53,652 bases of DNA from Gammaproteobacteria bacterium (GCA_003645215.1 QNEM01000002.1:1-53652); one strand, 5' to 3'. Positions 25,594-34,098 are shown, numbered from the stretch's first letter. Notes: a model not told the origin generated them from the sequence alone. Program-made: numbers and translations.

Positions 25594-26169
25594 CTATAGC
25601 TTTTTAGATAAACTAAATGCACCCCTGATCTGCCCTAACGAATAACCTGTTGCCATATCATCCGGGTAATGTTGTTGTAATGCCTCGGAAACAGCGGGGG
25701 ATAGTTTTTCACCATGACAACTCAGGCATATTGGTTCAACACCCTGGGCCTTCATGAAGCGGAATTCTCTACCTGTTATTTCTGAATGTGTCATCTTTTT
25801 GGCTGATTCCCCTGCTACCTGACGAGCATTAAAGTCTTGTAATACCCTGGTTTCCCATGCATCTGGTTTTGCAGAATGGCTATTACGTGCTTTTAAACTG
25901 ACACGTTTTATATCCCAACCACTCTCAATGCCTAGTTTTCTGGCAATGTCAGGGGCCTGGGTTGAGCAGACTTCGATTGCATTAACAGGACCACCTGTTT
26001 CAAGTGCCGCTTTGAGTTGTGGTTTCAGGGTTCCTGCAAATTTTTTAACGATAACCATCGCCTCCGCGTTTAAAGCATCCAAAGTGTCATCATTCGCGGA
26101 TACGTCAGAGACAAGAGACACATTGGCCATGAAGAATATTAAAAATAGCGGAGTGGTTTTTATATTCAT
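25594..26169 (-). CDS. Periplasmic DUF3365 (Tll0287-like) c-type haem protein
   Basis: This 191-residue protein has a signal peptide (cleavage likely after DVSA, residue 25) and a single haem c site, CLSCH, near residue 149. The pattern NAIEVCSTQAPDIARKLG and the LKARNSHSAKPDAWE segment belong to the DUF3365/Tll0287-like family of PAS-like haem domains. Such proteins act as periplasmic redox or gas-sensing units, here without any attached signalling domain. It is convergent with the His-rich barrel gene, 20 bp apart. Confidence 0.85.
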   Translation of the reverse strand: MNIKTTPLFLIFFMANVSLVSDVSANDDTLDALNAEAMVIVKKFAGTLKPQLKAALETGGPVNAIEVCSTQAPDIARKLGIESGWDIKRVSLKARNSHSAKPDAWETRVLQDFNARQVAGESAKKMTHSEITGREFRFMKAQGVEPICLSCHGEKLSPAVSEALQQHYPDDMATGYSLGQIRGAFSLSKKL

Positions 26170-26261
26170 TTATTGGTTCCAGGAAGTGCGCTTAAGAAAA
26201 GCCCGTATATAATCTGAGTTGCTTATCAAGCCGGGGCCGTTGGGTGTATAACTATAAAAAA

Positions 26262-27083
26262 TCATATTGCAGGGACACTAAACAATTTGTCATCCTCTAG
26301 TCGTAACGCGGTCAATTCACCTCCCCAGAGACAACCTGTATCAATGGGATAAACATTGTAAGGCCTAAAATCCTGAATGGTGCCCAGATGCACTGTTGAC
26401 CAGTGTCCGAATATGATTTTATCGTGCCTGCTTTTTCTTCCATCAACCATGAACCAGGGTGTTAAATGTTCCCCTTGCGAACCGGGTGCGCCTTTCTCAG
26501 AGAAATTTATTTCATTTTCATCATCAAGGTAACGCATGCGGGTGAAGCAATTCACAATAAATCGCAGCCGATCATTTCCTGTCAGGTTTTCATCCCAGAC
26601 ATTGGGTTCATTTCCATACATGACTTCAAGGAACGAAAGATAATTTTCACTATTTAAAACCTGTTCGAACTCTTCAGCCAATTCCATTGCCTGTTCGATA
26701 TTCCACTGTGGCGGCAACCCTGCATGGATCATGGTGAAGTTTAAATCATTGTCATAATGCATGAGTACCTGTTGACGAATCCAAGTGATTAATTCTTGCT
26801 TGTCTGCTGAGGTGAGAATGGACGTCAATGTATCTTTCTTTTTAGGTGGTGTTATTTCTTCGGCAAGCGCTAGAAGATGAAGATCATGATTGCCAAGGAC
26901 GGTGATGGCCGACTTGCCCAGTTTTATAACAAAATTTAATACTTCAAGTGAGTCTGGTCCCCGGTTGACCAGATCACCCACAAACCATAATCGATCATTT
27001 GTCTCATCAAAATTAATTTTATCCAGTAATTTCTGGAGTTCTTTGAAACAACCTTGAACATCGCCAATCGCGTAAGTCGACAT
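26262..27083 (-). CDS. apaH: Symmetrical bis(5'-nucleosyl)-tetraphosphatase
   Basis: ApaH cleaves Ap4A to two ADP and can remove Np4 RNA caps. The 273-residue protein is a calcineurin-like phosphoesterase with metal motifs GDVQGC (residue 7), GDLVNRGPDS (36) and GNHDLHLL (65), and with IHAGLPPQW and IFGHWSTVH later. Length matches E. coli ApaH. It lies 15 bp after apaG. In many gammaproteobacteria apaGH directly follow ksgA; here they are 13 kb from it. Confidence 0.96.
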   Translation of the reverse strand: MSTYAIGDVQGCFKELQKLLDKINFDETNDRLWFVGDLVNRGPDSLEVLNFVIKLGKSAITVLGNHDLHLLALAEEITPPKKKDTLTSILTSADKQELITWIRQQVLMHYDNDLNFTMIHAGLPPQWNIEQAMELAEEFEQVLNSENYLSFLEVMYGNEPNVWDENLTGNDRLRFIVNCFTRMRYLDDENEINFSEKGAPGSQGEHLTPWFMVDGRKSRHDKIIFGHWSTVHLGTIQDFRPYNVYPIDTGCLWGGELTALRLEDDKLFSVPAI

Positions 27084-27098
27084 ATTTAATGATGCCTT

Positions 27099-27476
27099 TT
27101 AATGCAGGGTGTGAGGGATAGAAAGTCCAAAGGCAGGGATCTCTGCATCAAATTCTATGCCATCATCAGCAATTAAATAATAACTCCCCTGCATATAACC
27201 ATAGGGCGTTTCTATCATTGCAGCACTGCTATAGGTAAATGTCTCTCCTGGTTGCAGATGTGGCTGTTTACCGACGACACCATCTCCCTGGACTTCCTGG
27301 ATCTTGTCATTGGCATCTGTGATCAACCAGCGGCGTCTGAGTAACCGGGCAGAAGTTGCCCCATTATTTTTGATAGTGATGGTATAGGCAAATACAAAGC
27401 GCGCATTGTCCGGATCAGATTGATTCTGGACGTAATCAGTTTCTACGGTGACGTCTATATTATGTTGAATCCGCAT
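27099..27476 (-). CDS. apaG: ApaG (Co2+/Mg2+ efflux-associated)
   Basis: ApaG is a small fibronectin-III-like protein of uncertain role, linked to Co2+ resistance and Mg2+ homeostasis. The 125-residue protein matches the family throughout: VTIKNNGATSARLLRRRWLITDANDKIQEVQGDGVVGKQP, PGETFTYSSAAMIETPYGYMQGSYY. It precedes apaH by 15 bp. A 56-bp gap separates it from yifB upstream on the same strand. Confidence 0.96.
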   Translation of the reverse strand: MRIQHNIDVTVETDYVQNQSDPDNARFVFAYTITIKNNGATSARLLRRRWLITDANDKIQEVQGDGVVGKQPHLQPGETFTYSSAAMIETPYGYMQGSYYLIADDGIEFDAEIPAFGLSIPHTLH

Positions 27477-27532
27477 GAGTTCAATTTGACCTCAATTGAG
27501 CTATATAGCAAATTTATTTTTCTATAAAGTTT

Positions 27533-29038
27533 CTATTTTCTGTCAAGGCGTCTGTAACTGATGGCTTCACTTAAATGAATTGAGTCTATTGATGCTGAAT
27601 CTGCTAAATCCGCAATGGTTCGGGCAACTTTCAGGATGCGATGGATTGCACGAGCAGATAAGCCCAATCGACTTACCGCAGTATCAAGCAGTTGTGAACC
27701 GGTATCATCGATCCTGCAATGTTTATTCACTTCCTTGTTTGTTAGTTTGTGGTTGGCTTTCCCCGATCGGTTTAATTGCAATTGATAAGCCCTGGCAACA
27801 CGTCGCTGTACACTGCGACTGTTTTCAATATTCGCATTTTGATTTTGATGAAAAACTTCTTTCGCGACCTTTGCCATTTCAATGTGGATATCAATTCTAT
27901 CAAGCAATGGTCCTGATATTTTTTGCCGGTAACGGCGGACCTGATCTTCCGTACAATTACAACGACCATCGCTATCACCCAGATAGCCACAGGGACAGGG
28001 GTTCATTGCTGCAATGAGCTGAAACTGCGCCGGAAATTCCGCCTGATTTGCGGCACGCGAAATTACAATGCGTCCAGACTCCAGTGGTTCTCTTAATACT
28101 TCCAGTACACGGCGATCAAATTCCGGTAATTCATCAAGAAACAATACACCGTGATGTGCCAATGAAATTTCTCCGGGGCGCGGATGACTGCCACCGCCAA
28201 CCAATGCCACACCGGATGCAGTGTGGTGCGGATGCCGTATAGGACGTTGTTTCCATGTTTTTGGATCGAAACCCTGACTACTGATAGAGCTTATTGCTGC
28301 AGATTCCAGGGCCTGTGATTCTGTCATCGGCGGTAAGATACCGGGCAATCGTTCTGCCAACATGGTTTTACCTGTACCAGGTGGGCCAATCATAATCAGG
28401 TTATGACCACCCGCCGCCGCAACCTCTAATGCGCGTTTGGCATGATTCTGGGCACGGACATCCGAGAAATCAATGTCAATGGAAACATCCTCTATTGTAG
28501 ATTTGCCTGTGTGCAGGGGAATTTCTTCATTGCCATGTATATGTGCACACACCTCCATTAGATGTGTTGCTGGATGAATTTCTATATTAGAAACAAGTGC
28601 TGCCTCATCCGCATTAAGACCGGGCAAGACGAGTTTGTGATTTTGCTGCAAACAGGCATGAGCGAACGGTATCATACCTTTTACGGGGCGAAGTTCTCCG
28701 GTCAAGGCCAGTTCCCCGGAAAATTCATATTGATCCAGTGGTTCTTTGGGTATTTGTCCTGATGCAGCAAGGATCCCCAGGGCAATTGCCAGGTCGAAGC
28801 GTGCACCATCTTTGGGTAGATCTGCGGGTGCAAGATTGATAGTGATGCGACCCAGTGGAAATTCGAAATGATTATTTAATATGGCACTACGGACCCTGTC
28901 CTTGCTTTCTTTGACCGCAGCCTCGGGTAATCCCACAATAGAAAGGCTGGGGAGCCCCCGGGTAATATGAACTTCTATGGTGATCAGTGGTGCTTGAATG
29001 CCAACTTGTGCGCGGCTATAGGTAATTGCGATGCTCAT
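27533..29038 (-). CDS. comM: YifB-family Mg-chelatase-like AAA ATPase (ComM)
   Basis: This 501-residue protein has an N-terminal ChlI/Lon-protease-like fold (residues 1-165, PSLSIVGLPEAAVKESKDRVRSAI), a central AAA+ module (Walker A GPPGTGKTMLAERLPG near 218; Walker B GVLFLDELPEF) and a C-terminal Mg-chelatase lid. A zinc-like CPCGYLGDSDGRCNC cluster follows the sensor region. In competent bacteria this family (ComM) promotes branch migration during transformation. No other competence genes are visible here. It is followed by apaG-apaH. Confidence 0.93.
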   Translation of the reverse strand: MSIAITYSRAQVGIQAPLITIEVHITRGLPSLSIVGLPEAAVKESKDRVRSAILNNHFEFPLGRITINLAPADLPKDGARFDLAIALGILAASGQIPKEPLDQYEFSGELALTGELRPVKGMIPFAHACLQQNHKLVLPGLNADEAALVSNIEIHPATHLMEVCAHIHGNEEIPLHTGKSTIEDVSIDIDFSDVRAQNHAKRALEVAAAGGHNLIMIGPPGTGKTMLAERLPGILPPMTESQALESAAISSISSQGFDPKTWKQRPIRHPHHTASGVALVGGGSHPRPGEISLAHHGVLFLDELPEFDRRVLEVLREPLESGRIVISRAANQAEFPAQFQLIAAMNPCPCGYLGDSDGRCNCTEDQVRRYRQKISGPLLDRIDIHIEMAKVAKEVFHQNQNANIENSRSVQRRVARAYQLQLNRSGKANHKLTNKEVNKHCRIDDTGSQLLDTAVSRLGLSARAIHRILKVARTIADLADSASIDSIHLSEAISYRRLDRK

Positions 29039-29055
29039 CGTCCATTGATGTCAGT

Positions 29056-29074
29056 AATCTGCCTGTAGCAGATT
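29056..29074. other. Short hairpin between ubiK and yifB/comM
   Basis: AATCTGC (29056-29062) pairs with GCAGATT (29068-29074) around a 5-base loop, in the 162-bp gap just upstream of the comM start. No T-run follows on the minus strand, so its role is unclear. Confidence 0.3.
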
Positions 29075-29200
29075 TGAAATCCCTCTCTTTTATAGTTACT
29101 TCAGATAATTGTCCTTAAAAAAAAACGACAACCAGATTAATCATATGGTGAAGGGTCACTATGTCAATCAATATTAATTATATTTGATGTTCTGGAAAAA

Positions 29201-29467
29201 TCAGGGATTCCTTGCCTGTTCCAGATCGCTAATCTTTTTCTCTAACTCTTCAAGCAAAGATCGAGTACGAGAGAGTAGTTCTGCCTGAATATCAAATTCT
29301 TCTCTTGAGACGAGATCCATTTTTGAAAAAGCGGCTTGTAATGCAGATTTAAGATTTTTTTCTACGTCTTCCTGGAAGCGTGTCATATCATCCGGGACCA
29401 GTTTGACTGCCTGCTGAATTGCCTGGTGGATAGATGCTTCTATTTCATTTTTGTTTGGTAATTCCAT
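29201..29467 (-). CDS. ubiK: Ubiquinone biosynthesis accessory factor UbiK
   Basis: UbiK (YqiC, BMFP family) is a small membrane-fusogenic coiled-coil protein that, with UbiJ, supports aerobic ubiquinone synthesis. The 88-residue protein is helical. A middle part with VPDDMTRFQEDVEKNLKSAL is followed by FSKMDLVSREEFDIQAELL and a C-terminal coiled coil (LSRTRSLLEELEKKISDLE). It sits between comM and the TorF porin gene. The 329-bp gap to the latter holds the nitrogen-regulated promoter of that gene. Confidence 0.93.
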   Translation of the reverse strand: MELPNKNEIEASIHQAIQQAVKLVPDDMTRFQEDVEKNLKSALQAAFSKMDLVSREEFDIQAELLSRTRSLLEELEKKISDLEQARNP

Positions 29468-29577
29468 AATTTAACCTGTTGTAATTATGTAACAACGAAT
29501 CAATTTCTTAATGCGTGATCAATATTAACATAATTAATCACGACGAATTATGTTCTATCACAGTGCGGTTAATGTTC

Positions 29578-29600
29578 TTACGCCCTTTAAAGGTGCGTAA
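29578..29600. promoter_or_regulatory. NtrC-like enhancer palindrome upstream of the TorF porin gene
   Basis: TTACGC (29578-29583) and GCGTAA (29595-29600) flank a CCTTTAAAGGT core. Aligned to the NtrC consensus TGCAC-N7-GTGCA it gives CGCCC-N7-GTGCG at 29581-29597, about seven of ten matches. It lies about 110 bp upstream of the sigma-54 promoter, a usual enhancer distance. Confidence 0.45.
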
Positions 29601-29706
29601 AAAAACATAATATTTTAAAAAGTTAGATTAGAAATTACTTGGTTAATCATACATAACATTATATTTATAAAAGAAAATTTGAATTTGTATCATTTTGTTA
29701 ACAATG

Positions 29707-29722
29707 TGGCACAAATGATGCA
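29707..29722 (+). promoter_or_regulatory. Sigma-54 promoter of the TorF porin gene
   Basis: TGGCACAAATGATGCA has GG and GC separated by exactly ten bases, and TGGCAC is the ideal -24 element (-12 ATGCA against TTGCA). Predicted transcription starts about 12 bases after the GC, near 29733, about 64 bp before the ATG. The same TGGCACAAAT core is found before glnK at 32234. Confidence 0.75.
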
Positions 29723-29796
29723 TTGCAAGATGCAGTACTTAATTACTGCTTTTTTTAAAGTGAATTTTAGAAATATTTTTGTGAGGATTAATCGTA

Positions 29797-30507
29797 ATGA
29801 AGAAAATTTTAAATTTAATGATGGCACTTTCGATTTTTGCCGCGGCACCTGTTGCCATGGCTGAAGGTGCATTGGACAAAGGAAACTTTAGTGCCAATGT
29901 AGCTTATACAACAGACTATGTTTACCGTGGTATTTCCTTGTCAGATGATAACGCCGCAGTCAGTGGTGGTTTTGACTGGGGTCACAAAGGTTTCTACCTG
30001 GGTACCTGGGCAAGCTCAATATCACCAGTTGCAGACGAAACTGTAGAGATTGATTGGTATGGTGGTTATGGCAATGAGTTCAAGGGCATTTCATACACAA
30101 TAGACCTGCTGTACTACTATTATCCAGGTGATAGCGGAGATCTTGATTTCTTCGAATTCGGTGGATCATTGGGTTACACATGGGATGTCGCATTGAAACC
30201 AACCCTTGGTTTCGGCATTATGCATTCTGAGGATGGTTTTGATGGTACCGATAGTGAGACATACTACAAACATACCCTTGGTTTGAGCCTCCCTTATGAG
30301 TTCGGTTTTAATTTCACTTATGGCTATCAGGCTTTCGATCCAGATGAAGTTGGTATAAACGGGTATAACCACTGGGGTATTGATATCAGCAGGTCGCTGT
30401 CTATATTTGACTTCACATTTGGCTATAGCGATACAGATGGTAATGGTGAAACGTTTGAAGGTGATGGCACAGAAAAAATTGTCTTTACTGTTGGTGCTTC
30501 ATTCTAA
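29797..30507 (+). CDS. TorF-family putative porin (TIGR02001)
   Basis: This 236-residue outer-membrane barrel has a signal peptide ending at AMA (residue 22). The mature protein starts with the family hallmark FSANVAYTTDYVYRGISLSDDNAAVSGGFDW and continues with short amphipathic strands (GFYLGTWASSIS, YTIDLLYYYYPG, FGFNFTYGYQAF), ending in the terminal Phe of GASF. Members of this family often sit beside glnK-amtB, as here. With a sigma-54 promoter of its own it is probably induced on nitrogen limitation and may admit nitrogen compounds; the substrate is not known. Confidence 0.85.
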   Translation: MKKILNLMMALSIFAAAPVAMAEGALDKGNFSANVAYTTDYVYRGISLSDDNAAVSGGFDWGHKGFYLGTWASSISPVADETVEIDWYGGYGNEFKGISYTIDLLYYYYPGDSGDLDFFEFGGSLGYTWDVALKPTLGFGIMHSEDGFDGTDSETYYKHTLGLSLPYEFGFNFTYGYQAFDPDEVGINGYNHWGIDISRSLSIFDFTFGYSDTDGNGETFEGDGTEKIVFTVGASF

Positions 30508-30532
30508 GAACGTAGAGAAATTTTATGTAGTT

Positions 30533-30563
30533 AAAAAAGCGGCCCCTGGGTCGCTTTTTTTTT
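30533..30563 (+). terminator. Rho-independent terminator after the TorF porin gene
   Basis: AAAAAAGCG (30533-30541) pairs with CGCTTTTTT (30552-30560), with an inner CCC/GGG pair and a run of nine T. Confidence 0.9.
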
Positions 30564-30607
30564 AGTTTGATATGATGAGCATGAACAAAAGTAGCAACTA
30601 ATATTCT

Positions 30608-32014
30608 ATGCAGCCAACAACACTTAAAATAAACGATGTCACCAGGCTTTATTTTATCCCGCTGGCACTGATCTCCTTATTCTTTTCACTGAGCTTTAGT
30701 GACAGGGTGCTTGAGAATGACACCCTGAGAATCACTTTCTTTACAATCAGTGGATTATTGCTGTTTTGTTATATCGGGATGCTGGTTTTTATTCGTATCA
30801 GAAAATCAGCAACCGAAATTATTCTGATAGTTATGAAACCTCATTATGTACAGATGATCATGCATCTGTGCATTTTTGCCTACTGGGGCTGGTATTGGCC
30901 ACAGGTCTATGAGCAGGCCATATTAATATTCGCTCAGCTGGTTTTCGTTCACATTGTTGATTTGTTGTTCCGATGGTCTCGAGGAGAGCCCTGGATACTG
31001 GGGTTTGGCAGATTCCCCATTATATTAAGTACCAACCTGTTTTTATGGTTTCGTGATGACTGGTTTTATTTCCAGTTCATCATGATTGCTTTTGGCATTA
31101 TCGCCAAGGATTACTTCACATGGGTAAGGGAAGGCCGTCGTACTCATATTTTTAATCCATCAGCAATATCATTATCAGTTGCGTCACTGCTACTGATAAT
31201 TACGGATAGCACACATATTGGTTGGGGGCATGAAATCTCGAATACCCTGAATAATCCACCCCATATGTATATTGAAATATTTATTCTGGGTTTGATCGTT
31301 CAGTACCTGTTCCAGGTCACACTGGTGACACTGGCATCGGTGATATCCATGCTGTTATTAGGGACTATTTACTATCAGTTAACAGGCGTCTATTTCTTTT
31401 ATACTTCAGATATACCTATTGCCGTTTTTCTTGGCCTGCATCTTCTGGTCACCGATCCTTCCACCTCACCCAGGACAGTTGTTGGGAAATTTATGTTTGG
31501 GTTTCTCTATGGTGTCAGCGTCATGGCGCTGTTTGAGGTACTGGAATTTTATGGCCAGCCAACCTTCTACGATAAATTATTGTGCATCCCACTTATCAAT
31601 CTATGTGTTATTTATCTTGATAAACTTGGAGCACATTTTTCTGGCATATTAAATAGCCTGAAACTGAGTTCATACAGACTAAATCTTATATTTATGGGCG
31701 TCTGGATACTGATTTTTATTGCCTGGTATAGCAGTGGTCATGTTGGTCGTTCCCACCCTGGTAGCCAGTCTCAATTCTGGGCCCAGGCCTGTAGTCAGGA
31801 TTTGAGAAAGGCCTGTAAAACACAACATGATTTGACTCTGGCTGAGTGTGATAAAGGTAACGCCTATGCATGTGCAAAATTAGGTGATATTTACAAGTTT
31901 GGAACAGGGGTCAGCAAAGATGAACTAAAGGCCTACGAGTATGTGGGCAGAGCCTGTCAGATGGGTCTGGAAAAAGCCTGTGAACTGCAGCATGAATATA
32001 TTCCTGGTAAATAA
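30608..32014 (+). CDS. RnfD/NqrB-like membrane protein with C-terminal Sel1-like Cys repeats
   Basis: This 468-residue protein has roughly ten membrane segments over residues 15-385. The central part resembles RnfD/NqrB quinone-flavin subunits (HIFNPSAISLSVASLLL near residue 180; LLVTDPSTSPRTVVGKFMFGFLYG near 280). After the last segment (about 365-385), residues 395-468 form two Sel1-like repeats with paired Cys (CSQDLRKACKTQHDL, CDKGNAYACAKLGDIYKFG, CQMGLEKACELQHEY), like Helicobacter cysteine-rich proteins, probably on the periplasmic side. No rnfABCGE or nqr genes adjoin it. It lies between the TorF porin and glnK-amtB. Function unknown; a role in electron transfer is conjecture. Confidence 0.7.
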   Translation: MQPTTLKINDVTRLYFIPLALISLFFSLSFSDRVLENDTLRITFFTISGLLLFCYIGMLVFIRIRKSATEIILIVMKPHYVQMIMHLCIFAYWGWYWPQVYEQAILIFAQLVFVHIVDLLFRWSRGEPWILGFGRFPIILSTNLFLWFRDDWFYFQFIMIAFGIIAKDYFTWVREGRRTHIFNPSAISLSVASLLLIITDSTHIGWGHEISNTLNNPPHMYIEIFILGLIVQYLFQVTLVTLASVISMLLLGTIYYQLTGVYFFYTSDIPIAVFLGLHLLVTDPSTSPRTVVGKFMFGFLYGVSVMALFEVLEFYGQPTFYDKLLCIPLINLCVIYLDKLGAHFSGILNSLKLSSYRLNLIFMGVWILIFIAWYSSGHVGRSHPGSQSQFWAQACSQDLRKACKTQHDLTLAECDKGNAYACAKLGDIYKFGTGVSKDELKAYEYVGRACQMGLEKACELQHEYIPGK

Positions 32015-32140
32015 TCCCGGTAAGTGATTCTGGTCGTTCTCATTTTACGTCGAGGTAGTAAATACAGAACAAACCTGGTTTATGACGAAACAATTATCAG
32101 GTGAATCTAACGCACCAATCTAGAACATCATGCTTTTTAG

Positions 32141-32157
32141 CGCATTATTATTGTGCA
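32141..32157. promoter_or_regulatory. NtrC-like site upstream of the first glnK
   Basis: CGCAT-N7-GTGCA matches the NtrC consensus TGCAC-N7-GTGCA at eight of ten positions and lies about 80 bp upstream of the -24 element. The rest of 32015-32394 contains the promoter, a 135-bp leader and a possible leader ORF. Confidence 0.45.
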
Positions 32158-32233
32158 TAAATACAAGGCTAACTGTTTAATCCTCCCATAAAAGTTCTAG
32201 GTAACTTATTGATTTAAACGTAAATAGTATATC

Positions 32234-32249
32234 TGGCACAAATTCTGCA
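32234..32249 (+). promoter_or_regulatory. Sigma-54 promoter of the first glnK-amtB pair
   Basis: TGGCACAAATTCTGCA has GG and GC ten bases apart with an ideal -24 element (-12 CTGCA). Transcription is predicted near 32260, leaving a leader of about 135 bases before glnK. Confidence 0.8.
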
Positions 32250-32350
32250 CACATTATATGACCGTAACTTAATAGCTTCGCCTGACGCAGGATTGATGAA
32301 TTTAGACTCGGGTGAAATCCGTATTAGTTTAACTGGAGGTTTTTATTTAA

Positions 32351-32398
32351 ATGTTTACAAGAAAATACAGCTTAATTATTTGGGAGAGTAAAAAATGA
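32351..32398 (+). CDS. Possible 15-codon leader peptide overlapping the glnK start
   Basis: The frame MFTRKYSLIIWESKK follows GGAGG at 32335-32339. Its TGA overlaps the glnK ATG as ATGA (32395-32398). Its last codons contain the GGGAGAG ribosome site of glnK, so translation of the small frame could affect glnK initiation. Coupled leader frames are plausible, but chance cannot be excluded. Confidence 0.35.
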   Translation: MFTRKYSLIIWESKK

Positions 32399-32733
32399 AA
32401 CTTATCTCAGCAATAATAAAGCCTTTCAAACTCGATGATGTTAGAGAGGCATTACACGAAATCGGCGTGCAGGGCATGACGGTGACAGAAGTAAAAGGGT
32501 TTGGTCGTCAAAAAGGGCACACAGAGCTATACCGTGGTGCAGAGTATGTTGTCGACTTTTTACCCAAGGTAAAACTTGAGATCGCAGTTGCTGCCGATCA
32601 GGTTGACGCCGCTATTGAAGCAATTACCAAATCAGCAAACTCAGGCAAGATTGGTGACGGCAAAATCTTTGTGTCAGGTCTGGACGATGTTGTCAGGATC
32701 CGTACCGGTGAAACCGGTTCTGAAGCACTTTAA
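32395..32733 (+). CDS. glnK: P-II nitrogen regulatory protein GlnK (first copy)
   Basis: GlnK senses 2-oxoglutarate, ATP/ADP and, by uridylylation, glutamine, and it blocks AmtB when nitrogen is ample. The 112-residue protein has the full family pattern: MKLISAIIKPFKLDDVREAL, the T-loop KGHTELYRGAEYVVDF with uridylylatable Tyr51, the B-loop TKSANSGKIGDGKIFV, and the C-loop VVRIRTGE. GGGAGAG precedes the ATG. amtB follows after 21 bp. Its sigma-54 promoter indicates NtrC-type induction under nitrogen limitation. Confidence 0.97.
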   Translation: MKLISAIIKPFKLDDVREALHEIGVQGMTVTEVKGFGRQKGHTELYRGAEYVVDFLPKVKLEIAVAADQVDAAIEAITKSANSGKIGDGKIFVSGLDDVVRIRTGETGSEAL

Positions 32734-32754
32734 CAGCCTGGGAGAAACTTAATA

Positions 32755-34098
32755 ATGAAATCATTAATTAGTAGTTTTAAAAATCATAGGGGCTTAACAG
32801 GCCTCTATGTATTAATGGCGGGGCTGTTCGTACCATCTCTGGCCATGGCTGATGATCTGAATACTGGTGATACGGCCTGGATGATTACCGCAACCGTACT
32901 GGTCTTGTTTATGACGATCCCCGGATTGTCATTGTTCTATGCAGGTATGGTCAGGAGCAAAAATGTACTATCAGTATTAATGCAGTGTTTCGCGATTACC
33001 AGTCTGATGTCTATTCTGTGGGTTGTCTATGGTTATAGTATGGCCTTTGATACAACGGGTATGGAAGCCGGCGTCCTTAATATGAGTTCATTTATAGGGG
33101 GTCTTGGTAACTCATTCATGTCGGGAATCAAGGTTGATTCAATGACAGGTACGGTACCAGAATCTGTATTTGCAACATTTCAAATGACATTCGCGATTAT
33201 TACGCCTGCACTTATCGTTGGTGCATTCGCCGAGCGTATGAAATTTTCAACCATGTTGGTGTTTATGACAATCTGGGTAACTGTTTGTTATGTGCCTATG
33301 GTTCATATGGTTTGGTCTGGTGACGGTGCATTAATGTGGGACTGGGGTGTAATTGATTTTGCCGGTGGTACTGTTGTGCATATTAATGCAGGTATTGCTG
33401 GACTGGTCGCTGCGGTAATGTTGGGTAAGCGTAAAGGTTTTCCAACCACTGCCATGCCACCACATAACCTGACTTACACAATCATCGGTGCAGCAATGCT
33501 GTGGGTTGGTTGGTTTGGTTTTAATGCCGGTTCCGCAGTCGCTGCTAACGGCACAGCAGGTATGGCCATGCTGGTAACGCAGATAGCAACAGCAATGGCA
33601 GCTTTAACCTGGATGTTTGTTGAATGGATAAGACACGGGAAGCCGAGCGTCCTTGGTATCGCCTCTGGCGCGGTTGCCGGTCTGGTTGCAATTACACCAG
33701 CATCAGGATCAGTTGGTCCACAGGGTGCACTCTTGATTGGTATTGCAGCTGGTGGCGGTTGCTTCTTTGCGGCAACCTCACTTAAGCGAGCCCTGGGTTA
33801 TGATGATTCACTGGATGTATTTGGTGTCCATGCCGTTGGTGGCATTATCGGTGCGATCCTTACCGGTATTTTTACCGATGTGTCCTGGGGTGGCTCTGGT
33901 TTGGCTGATGGTGTATCAATTGCTGGCCAATTGTGGATACAGACTAAGGGTGTATTGTTTACCATTATCTATACGGGTACTTTGAGTATTGTTATTCTTA
34001 AGGTGCTGGATGTTGTTATGGGACTTCGTGTAGCCGAAGATGAAGAGTCAGAGGGGCTGGATCTTGCCGCTCACGACGAACGTGGTTACATCTTGTAA
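32755..34098 (+). CDS. amtB: Ammonium transporter AmtB (first copy)
   Basis: AmtB is a trimeric inner-membrane ammonium channel. The 447-residue precursor starts with a cleavable signal peptide (to about residue 33, SLAMA), then eleven membrane segments. Hallmarks are DTAWMITATVLVLFMTIPGLSLFYAGMVRSKN, FQMTFAIITPALIVGAFAERM, DFAGGTVVHINAG and the twin-His region FGVHAVGG near residue 360. It ends in a short cytoplasmic tail. It shares a transcript with glnK and is closed by a strong terminator. Confidence 0.97.
   Translation: MKSLISSFKNHRGLTGLYVLMAGLFVPSLAMADDLNTGDTAWMITATVLVLFMTIPGLSLFYAGMVRSKNVLSVLMQCFAITSLMSILWVVYGYSMAFDTTGMEAGVLNMSSFIGGLGNSFMSGIKVDSMTGTVPESVFATFQMTFAIITPALIVGAFAERMKFSTMLVFMTIWVTVCYVPMVHMVWSGDGALMWDWGVIDFAGGTVVHINAGIAGLVAAVMLGKRKGFPTTAMPPHNLTYTIIGAAMLWVGWFGFNAGSAVAANGTAGMAMLVTQIATAMAALTWMFVEWIRHGKPSVLGIASGAVAGLVAITPASGSVGPQGALLIGIAAGGGCFFAATSLKRALGYDDSLDVFGVHAVGGIIGAILTGIFTDVSWGGSGLADGVSIAGQLWIQTKGVLFTIIYTGTLSIVILKVLDVVMGLRVAEDEESEGLDLAAHDERGYIL

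Noticed and set aside
32284..32320. GGTGAAATCC segment in the glnK leader, resembling part of a cobalamin riboswitch
   Set aside because: The rest of the B12 box and conserved core are absent, and the downstream gene is glnK.
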